Origin: Planctomycetales bacterium
GTDB taxonomy: Bacteria; Planctomycetota; Planctomycetia; Isosphaerales; Isosphaeraceae
Assembly (NCBI GenBank): GCA_027451885.1
Contig: DAIDHX010000254.1
Coordinates: 1 to 34,180 of the forward strand
Direction of reading: 5' to 3'
Length of the DNA: 34,180 bases
The notes beneath the pieces were generated by a model, which did no database searches, was not told the DNA's origin, and saw nothing but the letters and a program-made list of their open reading frames with translations. Below are positions 1 through 7,399 of this stretch, piece by piece; position 1 is the first letter of the stretch; each line of letters starts with the position of its first letter. The translations under genes were made by a program, and so were the position numbers.

Positions 1-125
1 TCGCGTTCCCAGGCTTCGACGCGGTGGTCACCCACCACGCCGCTGGGTCGGCTTCATGGCGAACGAGCAATTGCCATGGTCAGTTCCTTTCACCTGACAG
101 GATCACCGAGACTTTTCCTGACACA

Positions 126-460
126 CCGAACCGAACCCAACGCGCGGAAAAATCGCGACTGGCTGGGCGCCAGCGATGAGTGGCGGACCTGGCACGAATG
201 CACGCACGAGCGCGCGCTGCGTGCTCGTATCGGGGGCGCGGTCGAGGGTGTTGTTTCCGCGCCGACGAACCGAACTCAGGCGCGCCAGAAACCGAGCCCA
301 GGCGTGTCAGAAAATGAGGCCACAACCGCGGCGCAGAATTGAGCCCAGGCTCGTCAGAACATGAAGCCATCACACGAGAAACATCGATTACGAACCGAAC
401 CCATTGTGCCTGCGCGGACCGAAGCCAACGGCCCCGCGCGAACCGAACCCAACGCGCGGA
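126..460. repeat. Degenerate CGAACCGAAC repeats in a gene-poor left edge
   Basis: The decamer CGAACCGAAC occurs at 127-136, 266-275, 391-400 and 439-448. A longer 22-bp identity links 127-148 and 439-460 (it reads on as CCAACGCGCGGA). Between these copies lie related, more diverged units such as CGAGCCCAGG with GTCAGAAAATGAGG (about 292-320) and TGAGCCCAGG with GTCAGAACATGAAG (about 340-365). The open frames across 1-754 translate to Arg/Pro-rich, low-complexity sequence with no domain I recognise, so I see no gene in 1-754. The array may be a dispersed, decaying intergenic repeat. There are no regularly sized unique spacers, so it is not a CRISPR array. Confidence 0.5.
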
Positions 461-754
461 GAAAACGTAGTCAATGGCCCGCTCAGGCCGAGCCCAGCGC
501 CAGTGGTGACGGTGAGATTCGGATGCGGTAGATGCTCGGTCGTGAGGCCGGGTTTCGGCTGGGCGGGTTGTTCCTGGAAGGCAACTCTTGACGACTGGGA
601 GGTCTGTGCCGCCCTGATGCGATTTTACTTGTCGGCCAGGAGTACCCAAATTGACGCCGTTAAGAATCAAGAAGCGCACGTGCACCGCGCACGGTCGCAC
701 GGTCGGAATCGGGGACGAACGCGGACACCGGCTTCCAGGGCGAAGACGTGTCTC

Positions 755-1633
755 TCACGGCTTGACCGCGAAGACCTTCACGCTGGCGGCATAGTCGTTC
801 ACGTTGTAACGCGAGAGCAGATCCTTGAGCCGCGTGTGAAAGGCTTCGGCTGTCTCGCTGGCCGGCTGGGCCGTTGAGCAGCAGTCCGAGCTTGCGATCG
901 GCAAGCCGGAGGTTGGAGGAGGACAGCAAACAGCCTGGTTCTCGACCTTGGCGTAGGCGTTGAGATCGCTGCCGCTCTCGATGACCTGGACGTGAGCGAA
1001 GCCGGCCTGGGCAAGCATGCTTCGATAGTCCTCGATGAGGATCGCGCCTGAGATGCAGCCGACGAAGGCCATGACGTCGTCGCGGATCTCCGCGGGCAAT
1101 TCTTGCCTGAGTGCAATGTCGCTCAAGGCCAGTCGGCCCCCCGGTTTGAGGACACGCGCAACCTCGCGCAGGACCTTCGGCTTATCGGGTGCGAGATTGA
1201 TCACGCAATTGGAAACGACACAATCGACTGATGCGTCGGCGAGCGGCAAGGCGTCGATCGTGGCGAGGTGGAATTCAACGTTGGAGAGGCCGGCCTTGAG
1301 GGCGTTCTTGCGTGCCAGCTCGACCATTGTCTCGGTCATGTCGATGCCGATCGCCTTGCCCTTTGGACCGACCTTGCGAGCAGCAAGTAGAACGTCGAGT
1401 CCGCCTCCACTGCCAAGATCGACAACGACCTCGCCTGCACGCAGGTTGGCTGTGGCGGTCGGATTGCCGCAGGAGAGCCCCATATTGGCCTCCGCGGGGA
1501 TTGAGGCCAGCTCCTCCGGTGTGTAGCCAAACGCCTCGGCAACTGCCCTTACTCCGTCTTGATTCGAGGACAGCCCGCTTGTGGCGACCGCGCTGTATTT
1601 TTCCTTGACGGCCTGGACCAGATTCTCGGACAT
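755..1633 (-). CDS. arsM: Arsenite S-adenosylmethionine methyltransferase (ArsM)
   Basis: This 292-residue enzyme should methylate As(III) with S-adenosylmethionine in the cytoplasm. The SAM-binding motif I is [10 protein letters not shown] (residues 71-80), followed by [10 protein letters not shown] (96-105). The cysteines expected for As(III) binding are at C55 (SCGNP), C143 (SNCVIN) and C193 (GCISGA), with C138 close by. The C-terminal part has two extra Cys pairs (VCC and DCC, around residues 232-250) that could also bind arsenic. The ATG at 1633 is chosen over an in-frame start at 1699 because it has GGGAG upstream and the longer version would run into the arsC-like gene. It starts 17 bp after that gene stops, so the two are probably one transcript with arsR. 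Family identification is strong; activity is inferred. Confidence 0.93.
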   Translation of the reverse strand: MSENLVQAVKEKYSAVATSGLSSNQDGVRAVAEAFGYTPEELASIPAEANMGLSCGNPTATANLRAGEVVVDLGSGGGLDVLLAARKVGPKGKAIGIDMTETMVELARKNALKAGLSNVEFHLATIDALPLADASVDCVVSNCVINLAPDKPKVLREVARVLKPGGRLALSDIALRQELPAEIRDDVMAFVGCISGAILIEDYRSMLAQAGFAHVQVIESGSDLNAYAKVENQAVCCPPPTSGLPIASSDCCSTAQPASETAEAFHTRLKDLLSRYNVNDYAASVKVFAVKP

Positions 1634-1650
1634 GACACGCTCCCTACCTG

Positions 1651-2649
1651 CTAATGAGCAGGGCGAATGAGTTGGTTCCTGGCCTGCATCATGACGCACA
1701 GCATGAGCCGGCCGATGTCGTCCCTGGCCTCGGCGTACTTCCGCGATTCGAATGTGCTTCCGTCATAGATTTTGGGATCGAGGTAAGGCATTGCGATCCG
1801 CACGTCCGCCCCCTTGACAAGCGGGCACGAGGCATCGGCCTCGCCGCAGACCATGAGCGCGGCGAATCCTCGCTGAGGGTTGCCCGGGTCGTGGTAAAGC
1901 TTGGAGAATTCGCGTGTCTCGAGTCCTTGCCCCCAGCGCACGGTGTAGACCGGGTTCAGCGCGCCGGATCCGCCTCGGGTTGCTTCTGTTCCGGCCGGCT
2001 CGACGGCGACGCCGATTTCCTTGAGTGTCGCGATTGTGCGCGAGTTGAAGGCCGACGGGGTGGTTCCGCCACTGGCGAAGTGAACTTCCGGGAGACCATG
2101 GTATGCCGCGGCAACGTTCCCCAGAGTTGCCGCCAGGATGCTGCGACGGCTGTTCCCCGTGCAGATCGCCGTGATCTCAAGTCTTTGCCCCGGCCGGTAC
2201 CGCTCTGCAATCCATTGCACGAGCCGGGCCCCTGCCACGCGATGGGCCGCGTCGATCTGGTCGAACGAGGTCGAGAGCCATTCGGCATGCGCGCGGACCG
2301 CGGAATTCAGGAGCCTGCGCTCCGCGGGCGTTTCAGTCTCGAGCAGCCGCGCGATCTCGCCCGAATCGAGCACAGCATCGCCCCCCGCCAGGCGCGTGAA
2401 CGTGGGGGAGTCGATCAGCCCCTGGACGCCCCTGGCTGTGAGCTCTCCCTGCTTGCCAATCGCCCGGGCCAGTTGCCCCTTCATATGCTCATCATTCTCA
2501 GGCGGTACCGCCTCCGCCGTCCCAAAGCGCTGCACCAGCCAGAGGCAACGGACCAGCGAACCCACGTCCTCGCCCGCCTGGCAAGCCAGACACGGCAAAC
2601 CGAGAATCGCGGCAATCAACGCGCTGACGAGAGGCACTCGCGGCGGCAC
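1651..2649 (-). CDS. Arsenate reductase-like protein with N-terminal signal peptide (thioredoxin-type ArsC / LMW-PTP fold)
   Basis: The C-terminal half (from about residue 157) is a low-molecular-weight phosphatase/ArsC domain. Its P-loop CTGNSRRS (C163, CX5R) sits near the start, and a Cys pair CGEADASC (C268/C275, spaced CX6C) matches the resolving cysteines of thioredoxin-coupled ArsC. Staphylococcal pI258-type ArsC reads CTGNSCRS and has the same CX6C spacing, so arsenate reduction is plausible. Unusual features are the length (332 residues against about 130), a hydrophobic N-terminus (residues 5-23) that looks like a signal peptide, and a helical extension of about 130 residues of unknown role. 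The start is GTG at 2649, with AGGAG 8 nt upstream. It lies 57 bp after arsR, with a copy of the arsR operator-like element between them. A secreted protein phosphatase is the main alternative. Confidence 0.75.
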   Translation of the reverse strand: MPPRVPLVSALIAAILGLPCLACQAGEDVGSLVRCLWLVQRFGTAEAVPPENDEHMKGQLARAIGKQGELTARGVQGLIDSPTFTRLAGGDAVLDSGEIARLLETETPAERRLLNSAVRAHAEWLSTSFDQIDAAHRVAGARLVQWIAERYRPGQRLEITAICTGNSRRSILAATLGNVAAAYHGLPEVHFASGGTTPSAFNSRTIATLKEIGVAVEPAGTEATRGGSGALNPVYTVRWGQGLETREFSKLYHDPGNPQRGFAALMVCGEADASCPLVKGADVRIAMPYLDPKIYDGSTFESRKYAEARDDIGRLMLCVMMQARNQLIRPAH

Positions 2650-2682
2650 TGGGAAGGCTCCTGTGATTTCGAAGACATCGAA

Positions 2683-2710
2683 TAAGCGAATATAGTCTCG
2701 GTTGCGTCAA
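2683..2710 (-). promoter_or_regulatory. Second ArsR-box candidate between arsR and the arsC-like gene
   Basis: On the minus strand, TATATTCGCTTA (2683-2694) is identical over 12 bp to the element overlapping the arsR promoter (3090-3101). A TTGACG also lies upstream (2705-2710), overlapping the arsR stop codon. Here the hexamer-to-element gap is 10 bp instead of 17, so it is not a standard promoter with that -35. The repeat suggests a second ArsR-binding site controlling arsC-arsM. Seen: the repeat. Inferred: ArsR binding. Confidence 0.5.
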
Positions 2711-3084
2711 TCGTCGTCGCCACACCTCGACTGCCTCTCGGCGAGTCGTTCGAGATCCTGGCGCAGGAGTTCGTGATCGCCCAGGCACGTGCCCAGGCAA
2801 CCAAGCAGGATTCGCTCGAGCCCCCCTCTGGTTCTGGCGAGCCGATAGTAGACCCAGAGGCCGTCTTTTCGAGTTTGAACCAGGCCTGCCTGGCGCAAAT
2901 AGGCCAGATGGCGGGAGACCGTCGGCTGCGGGAGCTCAAGTGCCTCGAACAGGTGGCACACGCACACTTCGTCCTCATTGCCCGCGAGCAGATTGAGCAA
3001 CCGCAGGCGCACGGGGTCGGCGAAGGCCTTGAGCGTCTGCACGGAGGGGTCGAGCTCAGAATGTTGTCGCTTCCTGGTATGCAT
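2707..3084 (-). CDS. arsR: ArsR-family arsenic-responsive repressor
   Basis: A 125-residue winged-helix regulator of the ArsR/SmtB family. The metalloid-sensing motif VCVCHLFEAL (C41, C43) lies at the start of the recognition region, as in ELCVC-type ArsR proteins. It is followed by the DNA-recognition helix QPTVSRHLAYLRQAGLV (residues 53-69) and the wing (GLWVYYRL). Further cysteines near the C-terminus (C96, C100, C121) could contribute to metal sensing. By family precedent it represses its own operon and is released by As(III)/Sb(III). It is the first gene of arsR - arsC-like - arsM. The ATG at 3084 has no Shine-Dalgarno sequence and lies only about 5 nt from the predicted transcription start, suggesting near-leaderless translation. 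Confidence 0.92.
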   Translation of the reverse strand: MHTRKRQHSELDPSVQTLKAFADPVRLRLLNLLAGNEDEVCVCHLFEALELPQPTVSRHLAYLRQAGLVQTRKDGLWVYYRLARTRGGLERILLGCLGTCLGDHELLRQDLERLAERQSRCGDDD

Positions 3085-3124
3085 TCTATTAAGCGAATAT
3101 ACTCGAGGCCGTCGGGGGCGTCAA
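3085..3124 (-). promoter_or_regulatory. arsR promoter with overlapping operator candidate
   Basis: On the minus strand TTGACG (3119-3124), a 17-bp spacer and TATATT (3096-3101) form a near-consensus sigma70-type promoter. The -10 ends 11 nt before the arsR ATG, so transcription should start within about 5 nt of the start codon. The -10 is part of TATATTCGCTTA (3090-3101), which recurs upstream of the arsC-like gene. A repressor bound there would block the -10 region. Confidence 0.65.
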
Positions 3125-3199
3125 CAGCCGGGCGTGATGTCACTAGGTCCGCGCGGTTTTGCCCGCGGGCTGTGTTGCGGCGTTGGTATCTCTGGCGAC

Positions 3200-3304
3200 G
3201 AGTCTGGCGTGGCGTTGTGTGTCTGGGGCGCTGCCGAGTGTGGCGTGGCGCTGTGTGTCTGAGGCGTTGCCGAGTGTGGCGTGGCGTTGTGTGTCCAGGG
3301 AGCC
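3200..3304. repeat. 36-bp tandem repeat, about 2.9 copies
   Basis: Units run 3200-3235, 3236-3271 and 3272-3304 (truncated). Each begins GAGTSTGGCGTGGCG and continues with YTGTGTGTC, and they differ at only a few bases. The array fills most of the gap between the arsR promoter and the end of the broken propeller gene. There are no spacers, so it is not a CRISPR, and the frames through it are low complexity. Confidence 0.8.
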
Positions 3305-3324
3305 GACGGCTAAGGAGCCGTCGG
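3303..3324 (-). terminator. Hairpin overlapping the stop of the propeller pseudogene
   Basis: A perfect 9-bp stem (CCGACGGCT / AGCCGTCGG) with a 4-nt loop AAGG spans the minus-strand stop codon at 3310-3312. It is placed as a transcription terminator would be for the gene on that strand. No T-run follows it, so it could instead act as a 3'-end stabiliser or a rho-dependent end. Confidence 0.45.
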
Positions 3325-4503
3325 TGCAACGCGAACGATGGCTGAGCGAGGCATGATGTGTCTGCTGGCAGGGTCAGCGAGCGTTAGAAAGTAAAGGTTG
3401 CCATCCGCCCCCACGGCCATCGAGCTGTTTTCCTTGCCGACATTGGGCATGTAGGTTGTATTCCTGGGACCGGCGATCGGAAGGAGGTACGAGGCTGCCT
3501 GGCCATTGGGTGCGATGCGGCCGATGGTGATTGCCCCGTGGCCGTTGTTCACGAACCAGAGCGAGCCATCCGCCGGGCCCTCGGATGCCGCGAAACCGTG
3601 GGAGGCCCGCGCGGGGATCTTCAGCCGGGTGATAGCGCCGGCGGTCGTCACGTGGAATACTTCGTTCCTGTTCTGGACGTTCTGGCCGACCAGGATCACG
3701 CCGTCCGCGGGTCCGTTCGCCACTGCGCCATGTCTCAACCTGCCGAGAGGTACCTGGCTGAATGCATCCGAAGGGGTCATCTTCCCAAGCAGAGTGTGCC
3801 AGCCCGAGCTCTCCGTGAACCAGAGATTTCCATCGCCACCGACCGCCAGGGATTGGATCGACGCGTCCCTGTAGCCGAGTGACGGGATTTCACGCGTGGT
3901 CACAACCCCCGCTGTCGTTACCTCACCGATGAAGCTCTGGCGGTGGTGAGCCGGAACAAAATCGGATGTTGTGCCAGGATTCGTGTAACCGAACCACAGG
4001 CTGCCGGCGGGTCCGCTGACGAGTCCCGTTTCGCTGAACAGGCCGCCGCCGGGGACGGCCAGGGGAGGTAGCTCCGTCACCGTCCCCGAAGGTGAGATCG
4101 AGCCCAGCAGGATCGCGTTCGAGCTGGTTTTATTACCCTCTTCGCCCAGGAACCACACGTTGCCATTGGGACCATTTGCAAGCGATTAAATCACCGAGAA
4201 CCCGCTCGGCGTGGAGGCGGGGACTGGAAAGGACATCACCGAGCCGCCAGGCCCGATCCGATCAATCGAAAACGACCCGGTCGTGCCTGGTATGGGGGCG
4301 GTCGCTACCCAGAGCGCGCCATCGGGTTCCGAGATCAGGTTTGAGGTCGTGGGCGGCAGAGTCGCGAACGGTTGAAGCCCCTGAGTGAGAAGCTGGCGGC
4401 CTTCGAGATCCTCGAGAGCAGGCCGGTGTGCGCGGCCGCGGCCGGTCGCCTTGCCTGGGGCAGGTTTCCGCGTACCAATCCAACGCATGAGATGATCGCG
4501 CAT
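3310..4503 (-). pseudogene. Vgb-like seven-repeat beta-propeller protein, broken by an in-frame TAA
   Basis: The reading frame runs from ATG 4503 to TAG 3310 but is interrupted by TAA at 4186-4188 with no frameshift. Both sides encode the same repeat type, seven in all: EPDGALWV, GPNGNVWF, GPAGSLWF, GGDGNLWF, GPADGVIL, GPADGSLWF and GADGNLYF. This pattern is typical of streptogramin lyase (Vgb)-like propellers. The stop falls just before blade 2, where VI*SLANG aligns with SIQSLAVG of a later blade, so TAA probably replaced a Gln CAA by one C-to-T change. The N-terminus has the planctomycete motif LEDLEGRQLL. The start is chosen because GGAGG lies 7 nt upstream; a duplicate start sits at 4527. 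An assembly error or stop readthrough cannot be excluded. Confidence 0.8.
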
Positions 4504-4541
4504 TGACTGTCCTCCGTGATCGCGCATTGACTGTCCTCCGT
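4494..4541 (-). repeat. Exact 24-bp tandem duplication of a ribosome binding site plus start codon
   Basis: Positions 4494-4517 and 4518-4541 are identical. Each copy reads on the minus strand as GGAGG, a 7-nt spacer, ATG and then CGCGATC, so each carries a complete translation start for the propeller gene. Because 24 is a multiple of 3, the outer start (4527) adds eight in-frame residues (MRDHGGQS) to the inner start (4503). Confidence 0.85.
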
Positions 4542-4769
4542 GCTGAAGACGCCGAGACGCCGTGGTCAAGGCCGAGGCGAACGGGCCAACCTTCCATGAC
4601 TGGCCCACAACCTTACCTTCGCTGCACGCGAACGGCCCGAATCAATGTGTCTCACGATTCCGCGACCCTGGAGATGGGGATCATGCCCGTGACGTGTGTG
4701 AGAGTCAAGCCGAAGCCGCATGGTCGGGCCCCGCGGTCTCATGAGGTATGGAGGGTCACGCCAGCCGGA

Positions 4770-5570
4770 TTAGCCTTCGAGATAGGCTTCGTCCTCGAGC
4801 CCGCGGATGTAGGCGAGGGCGTCGTCCAGGGTGTCGACGGCCACGCCGGGAATGCGTCCCCGGTCGTCGAGCTCGCGGAGGAGCTTCAGGTCTTCGAGAT
4901 ACTCGGAGGTCTCGAGTTCCTGGCGTTGTTTCATGGAGAGTGGGCGTTCGCGGCCGGCGAGCAGGTCCATGTGGCGTTCGATGAGCCAGAGCGTGCGTTC
5001 GGAAACCGCGCCTCGGAGTGCCTCGACGCCGGCGGCGACGTGGTTTCTGGGGTCGATCGCCTTGCCGACGTCGTGGAGCAAGGCCGCGAGCAAGAATTCC
5101 TCGTCGTAGGGCCGCGCTTCGCGGGCGAGATGAAAGACCTGCAAACTGTGGTACAGAGCATCCCCCTCGGGATGGTATTTCGGGTTTTGCTTGACCTGCT
5201 CCAGAGGCTCGAGCCGCAGCTTGTACACGGCGAAGCGATCGAGCCTCTCGGCAAGAGTCGGGATTGTTTGTTCTGGGAGCGGTTCAGGCTGTTCCGAGCG
5301 ATCGTCCGCCGCGGCGGGATCACGCAGGAGCTCGAGGAGATGGGCGCGAACCTCGCTATCGGAGGGAAGATCGCCAGGCCGAATCCGCTGGCCAAGCACG
5401 GCCGCGGCGGAGACCTTCGCCGCGTAATACTCGTTTGGCCTGGGATCATCGACCTCGGAGATTCCCGATGCGATCAATCGCCGGGCCGCCTCAAGCGCGA
5501 TTTGCCCACGCGCGCGGCTGCCGATCGAACCGGTGCGATAGCGTTTGCGGTACCTGTCCTGGATTGCCAT
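4770..5570 (-). CDS. HD-domain metal-dependent phosphohydrolase-like protein
   Basis: A 266-residue protein. The central part fits an HD domain: H141 (LYHSLQV), H166-D167 (LLHDVGKAIDP), H200 (IERHMD) and D236 (ELDDRGR) are the likely metal ligands. HD proteins of this type hydrolyse phosphate esters, often of nucleotides, but the substrate cannot be read from the sequence. The first 40 residues are basic (RYRKRYR). No signal peptide is visible, so it is probably cytoplasmic. The ATG at 5570 has AGGAA 7 nt upstream. It follows the nicotinamidase-like gene by 33 bp on the same strand and probably shares its transcript. Confidence 0.8.
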   Translation of the reverse strand: MAIQDRYRKRYRTGSIGSRARGQIALEAARRLIASGISEVDDPRPNEYYAAKVSAAAVLGQRIRPGDLPSDSEVRAHLLELLRDPAAADDRSEQPEPLPEQTIPTLAERLDRFAVYKLRLEPLEQVKQNPKYHPEGDALYHSLQVFHLAREARPYDEEFLLAALLHDVGKAIDPRNHVAAGVEALRGAVSERTLWLIERHMDLLAGRERPLSMKQRQELETSEYLEDLKLLRELDDRGRIPGVAVDTLDDALAYIRGLEDEAYLEG

Positions 5571-5603
5571 GGATTCGTTCCTGGGCCAAGGGGCAGTACG
5601 CAG

Positions 5604-6260
5604 TCAGGCCGCGGGCGCCTGGCAGACCTTGTCCGTGATCGTCAAAAGCGCGCCTTGACGTGCCAGCTCGCTCAGCACATGCGACTCCCGTTCCTGATCG
5701 ATCGCACGTACCGCGTCCACCACCACGCAGACCGCCTTCCTGCGTTCCAGCAATCCTAATACGACAGCTCGCACGCAAAAGTCCGTTGCGACCCCGTAAA
5801 CCACAAAGTATGCATCGGGACCGTACGCCGTCACAATCGCGTCCGCGTCGGACCGGCTGAAGAGGTCGATCTCCTGTTTCTCGAGCGTCAAATGCGCAGG
5901 CGGCGGCCCATCCAGCCGCGCCTCATTCGAAAGGACCACCGAATCCTCACAACGGGTTTCCGGAATGCGGTTCTGGCCCGGAGTTCCCATCATGCAGTGC
6001 GCAGGAAAGTGCGCAAGCTCCGCGTCTCCCTCATGATGGGCGCAGGCCGTGGCCAGGACAGGGATTCCATGCTCCCGGGCAAAAGCACTCAAACGCTCCA
6101 GATTCGGTCGGATCTCATCCGAATGGGGAACGTAAAGCGCACCGGAGGGATCAAGAAAATCGCGCTGGGTATCCACGTCCACAAAGACGAATGTACGCTG
6201 CTGATCCAAATGGTCGTCCGTTTCAGAAGTCAGAGAAATTGCAAGCATGATGGATGCCAA
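5604..6260 (-). CDS. Isochorismatase-family cysteine hydrolase, nicotinamidase-like
   Basis: The catalytic triad of the family can be placed at D30 (DTQRDF), K128 (LEKQE) and C162 (VATDFCVRA), with the cis-peptide segment GVATD just before the Cys. FPAHCMMGTPG (residues 85-95) resembles the FPxHC..GTPG segment of PncA-type nicotinamidases, and the nearby H75, H76, H84 and H88 could hold a metal. This favours conversion of nicotinamide to nicotinate over other isochorismatase activities, but the subfamily is not certain. The longest start is TTG at 6260; an ATG at 6248 is equally possible and no strong Shine-Dalgarno sequence decides it. It is the first gene of a likely two-gene unit with the HD protein. 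Confidence 0.8.
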   Translation of the reverse strand: MASIMLAISLTSETDDHLDQQRTFVFVDVDTQRDFLDPSGALYVPHSDEIRPNLERLSAFAREHGIPVLATACAHHEGDAELAHFPAHCMMGTPGQNRIPETRCEDSVVLSNEARLDGPPPAHLTLEKQEIDLFSRSDADAIVTAYGPDAYFVVYGVATDFCVRAVVLGLLERRKAVCVVVDAVRAIDQERESHVLSELARQGALLTITDKVCQAPAA

Positions 6261-6274
6261 TCGATTGCTTCACC

Positions 6275-6288
6275 ATAATCACGATTAT
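6275..6288. promoter_or_regulatory. 14-bp palindrome in a divergent intergenic region
   Basis: ATAATC-AC-GATTAT is a perfect inverted repeat 15 bp upstream of the nicotinamidase-like gene and about 100 bp upstream of the epimerase gene. It is AT-rich in a GC-rich region, and its flank supplies a TATAAT on the minus strand (6285-6290). It could be an operator overlapping a -10. No regulator can be assigned. Confidence 0.4.
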
Positions 6289-6386
6289 AGTAATGATGCC
6301 CGCGTGCCTAAAGTGAGACCTTCTTCGCAAATGGGTCAAATCGGGTAGGATGAGTTCATGAACCGGCTCGCCGAGGGAAACCACCG

Positions 6387-7352
6387 ATGCGTGTTCTGAT
6401 TACCGGAGGAGCCGGGTTTATTGGCTCCCACCTTGCCGATGCGTATCTCGGTCGGGGTGACACAGTTTACGTTCTGGACGATCTCTCGACCGGAAGCATT
6501 GATAATATTAATCACTTGCGCGGGCACTCAAGGTTTCACTACACGATTGAGAGCGTGCATCACGCGCAAACGGTTGCGGAGCTTGTCGACCAGTGCGACG
6601 TGGTCTTTCATCTCGCGGCAGCCGTGGGCGTTCGACTTATTGTAGAGAGCCCGGTGCGCACGATCGAGACCAATGTGCATGGTGCCGAAGTTGTTCTTGC
6701 GCAAGCAAATAAGAAAAAGAAAAAGGTCTTGATCGCATCGACCTCTGAGGTCTACGGCCTGAGCGAGCAGGTTCCCTTTCGCGAGGATGGAAACCTTGTG
6801 CTGGGGGCGACATCCAAGGGTCGTTGGAGCTATGCGTGCTCGAAGGCGATCGATGAATTCCTGGCCCTCGCCTATTATCGAGAACGGCGGTTGCCGACCG
6901 TCATTGTGCGTCTTTTCAACACGGTGGGGCCGAGACAGACGGGGCAATATGGGATGGTGGTGCCGACGTTTGTGCGTCAGGCGCTTTCGGGTCGACCGAT
7001 CACCATTCACGGCACGGGAGAGCAGTCGCGTTGTTTCGTGGATGTGGCGGACGTGGTTTCCGCGCTTGTGAAGCTGATGGATCACCCTGGAGCGGTTGGC
7101 GAGGTATTCAACATTGGTTCAAGTGAGGAGGTGACGATCCTCGAGCTTGCGCGGCGCGTGAAGAGCCTGTGCGAGTCGAGCTCGGAGATCGTGCACTTGC
7201 CTTATGAGCAAGCCTATGGCGAGGGGTTTGAAGACATGCCCAGGCGTGTGCCTGACCTTGGCAAGATTGGGGGGCTGATTGGCTACCATCCCACGCGATC
7301 GCTGGATCAAATCATTGAACGAGTGATCGAGTTCTGCCGCGCTGCGGACTGA
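6387..7352 (+). CDS. NAD-dependent epimerase/dehydratase (extended SDR), sugar-nucleotide type
   Basis: A 321-residue cytoplasmic enzyme with the Rossmann motif TGGAGFIGSH (residues 7-16), the acidic DDLSTG that selects NAD(H), the catalytic Ser/Thr region STSEVYG and YACSK, which supplies the YxxxK pair. The RLFNTVGPRQ and FVDVADV segments are typical of sugar-nucleotide enzymes such as UDP-glucose 4-epimerase or UDP-glucuronate decarboxylase. The GP(R/Q)TGQYGMVVP stretch slightly favours a decarboxylase/dehydratase-like member. The substrate cannot be fixed from sequence. A run of five Lys (NKKKKKV, 6708-6728) comes from an A-rich tract. It stands alone between a divergent and a convergent neighbour. 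Confidence 0.88.
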   Translation: MRVLITGGAGFIGSHLADAYLGRGDTVYVLDDLSTGSIDNINHLRGHSRFHYTIESVHHAQTVAELVDQCDVVFHLAAAVGVRLIVESPVRTIETNVHGAEVVLAQANKKKKKVLIASTSEVYGLSEQVPFREDGNLVLGATSKGRWSYACSKAIDEFLALAYYRERRLPTVIVRLFNTVGPRQTGQYGMVVPTFVRQALSGRPITIHGTGEQSRCFVDVADVVSALVKLMDHPGAVGEVFNIGSSEEVTILELARRVKSLCESSSEIVHLPYEQAYGEGFEDMPRRVPDLGKIGGLIGYHPTRSLDQIIERVIEFCRAAD

Positions 7353-7399
7353 CGGTGCGGGTGTGGGTCTATCACGTCGCGGGGGCCTGGGTCCGGGCA

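Noticed and set aside
80-700. Long open frame on the minus strand at the left edge
   Set aside because: Its translation is Arg/Trp-rich and mirrors the nucleotide repeats; no domain, no ribosome binding site, and it overlaps other equally open frames.
3200-3304. CRISPR array
   Set aside because: Units are directly adjacent with no spacers, only about three copies, and no cas genes are present.
6711-6725. Programmed frameshift site in the A-rich tract of the epimerase gene
   Set aside because: The A runs are broken by G every five or six bases and do not form a slippery heptamer in frame; the frame continues intact to the normal end.
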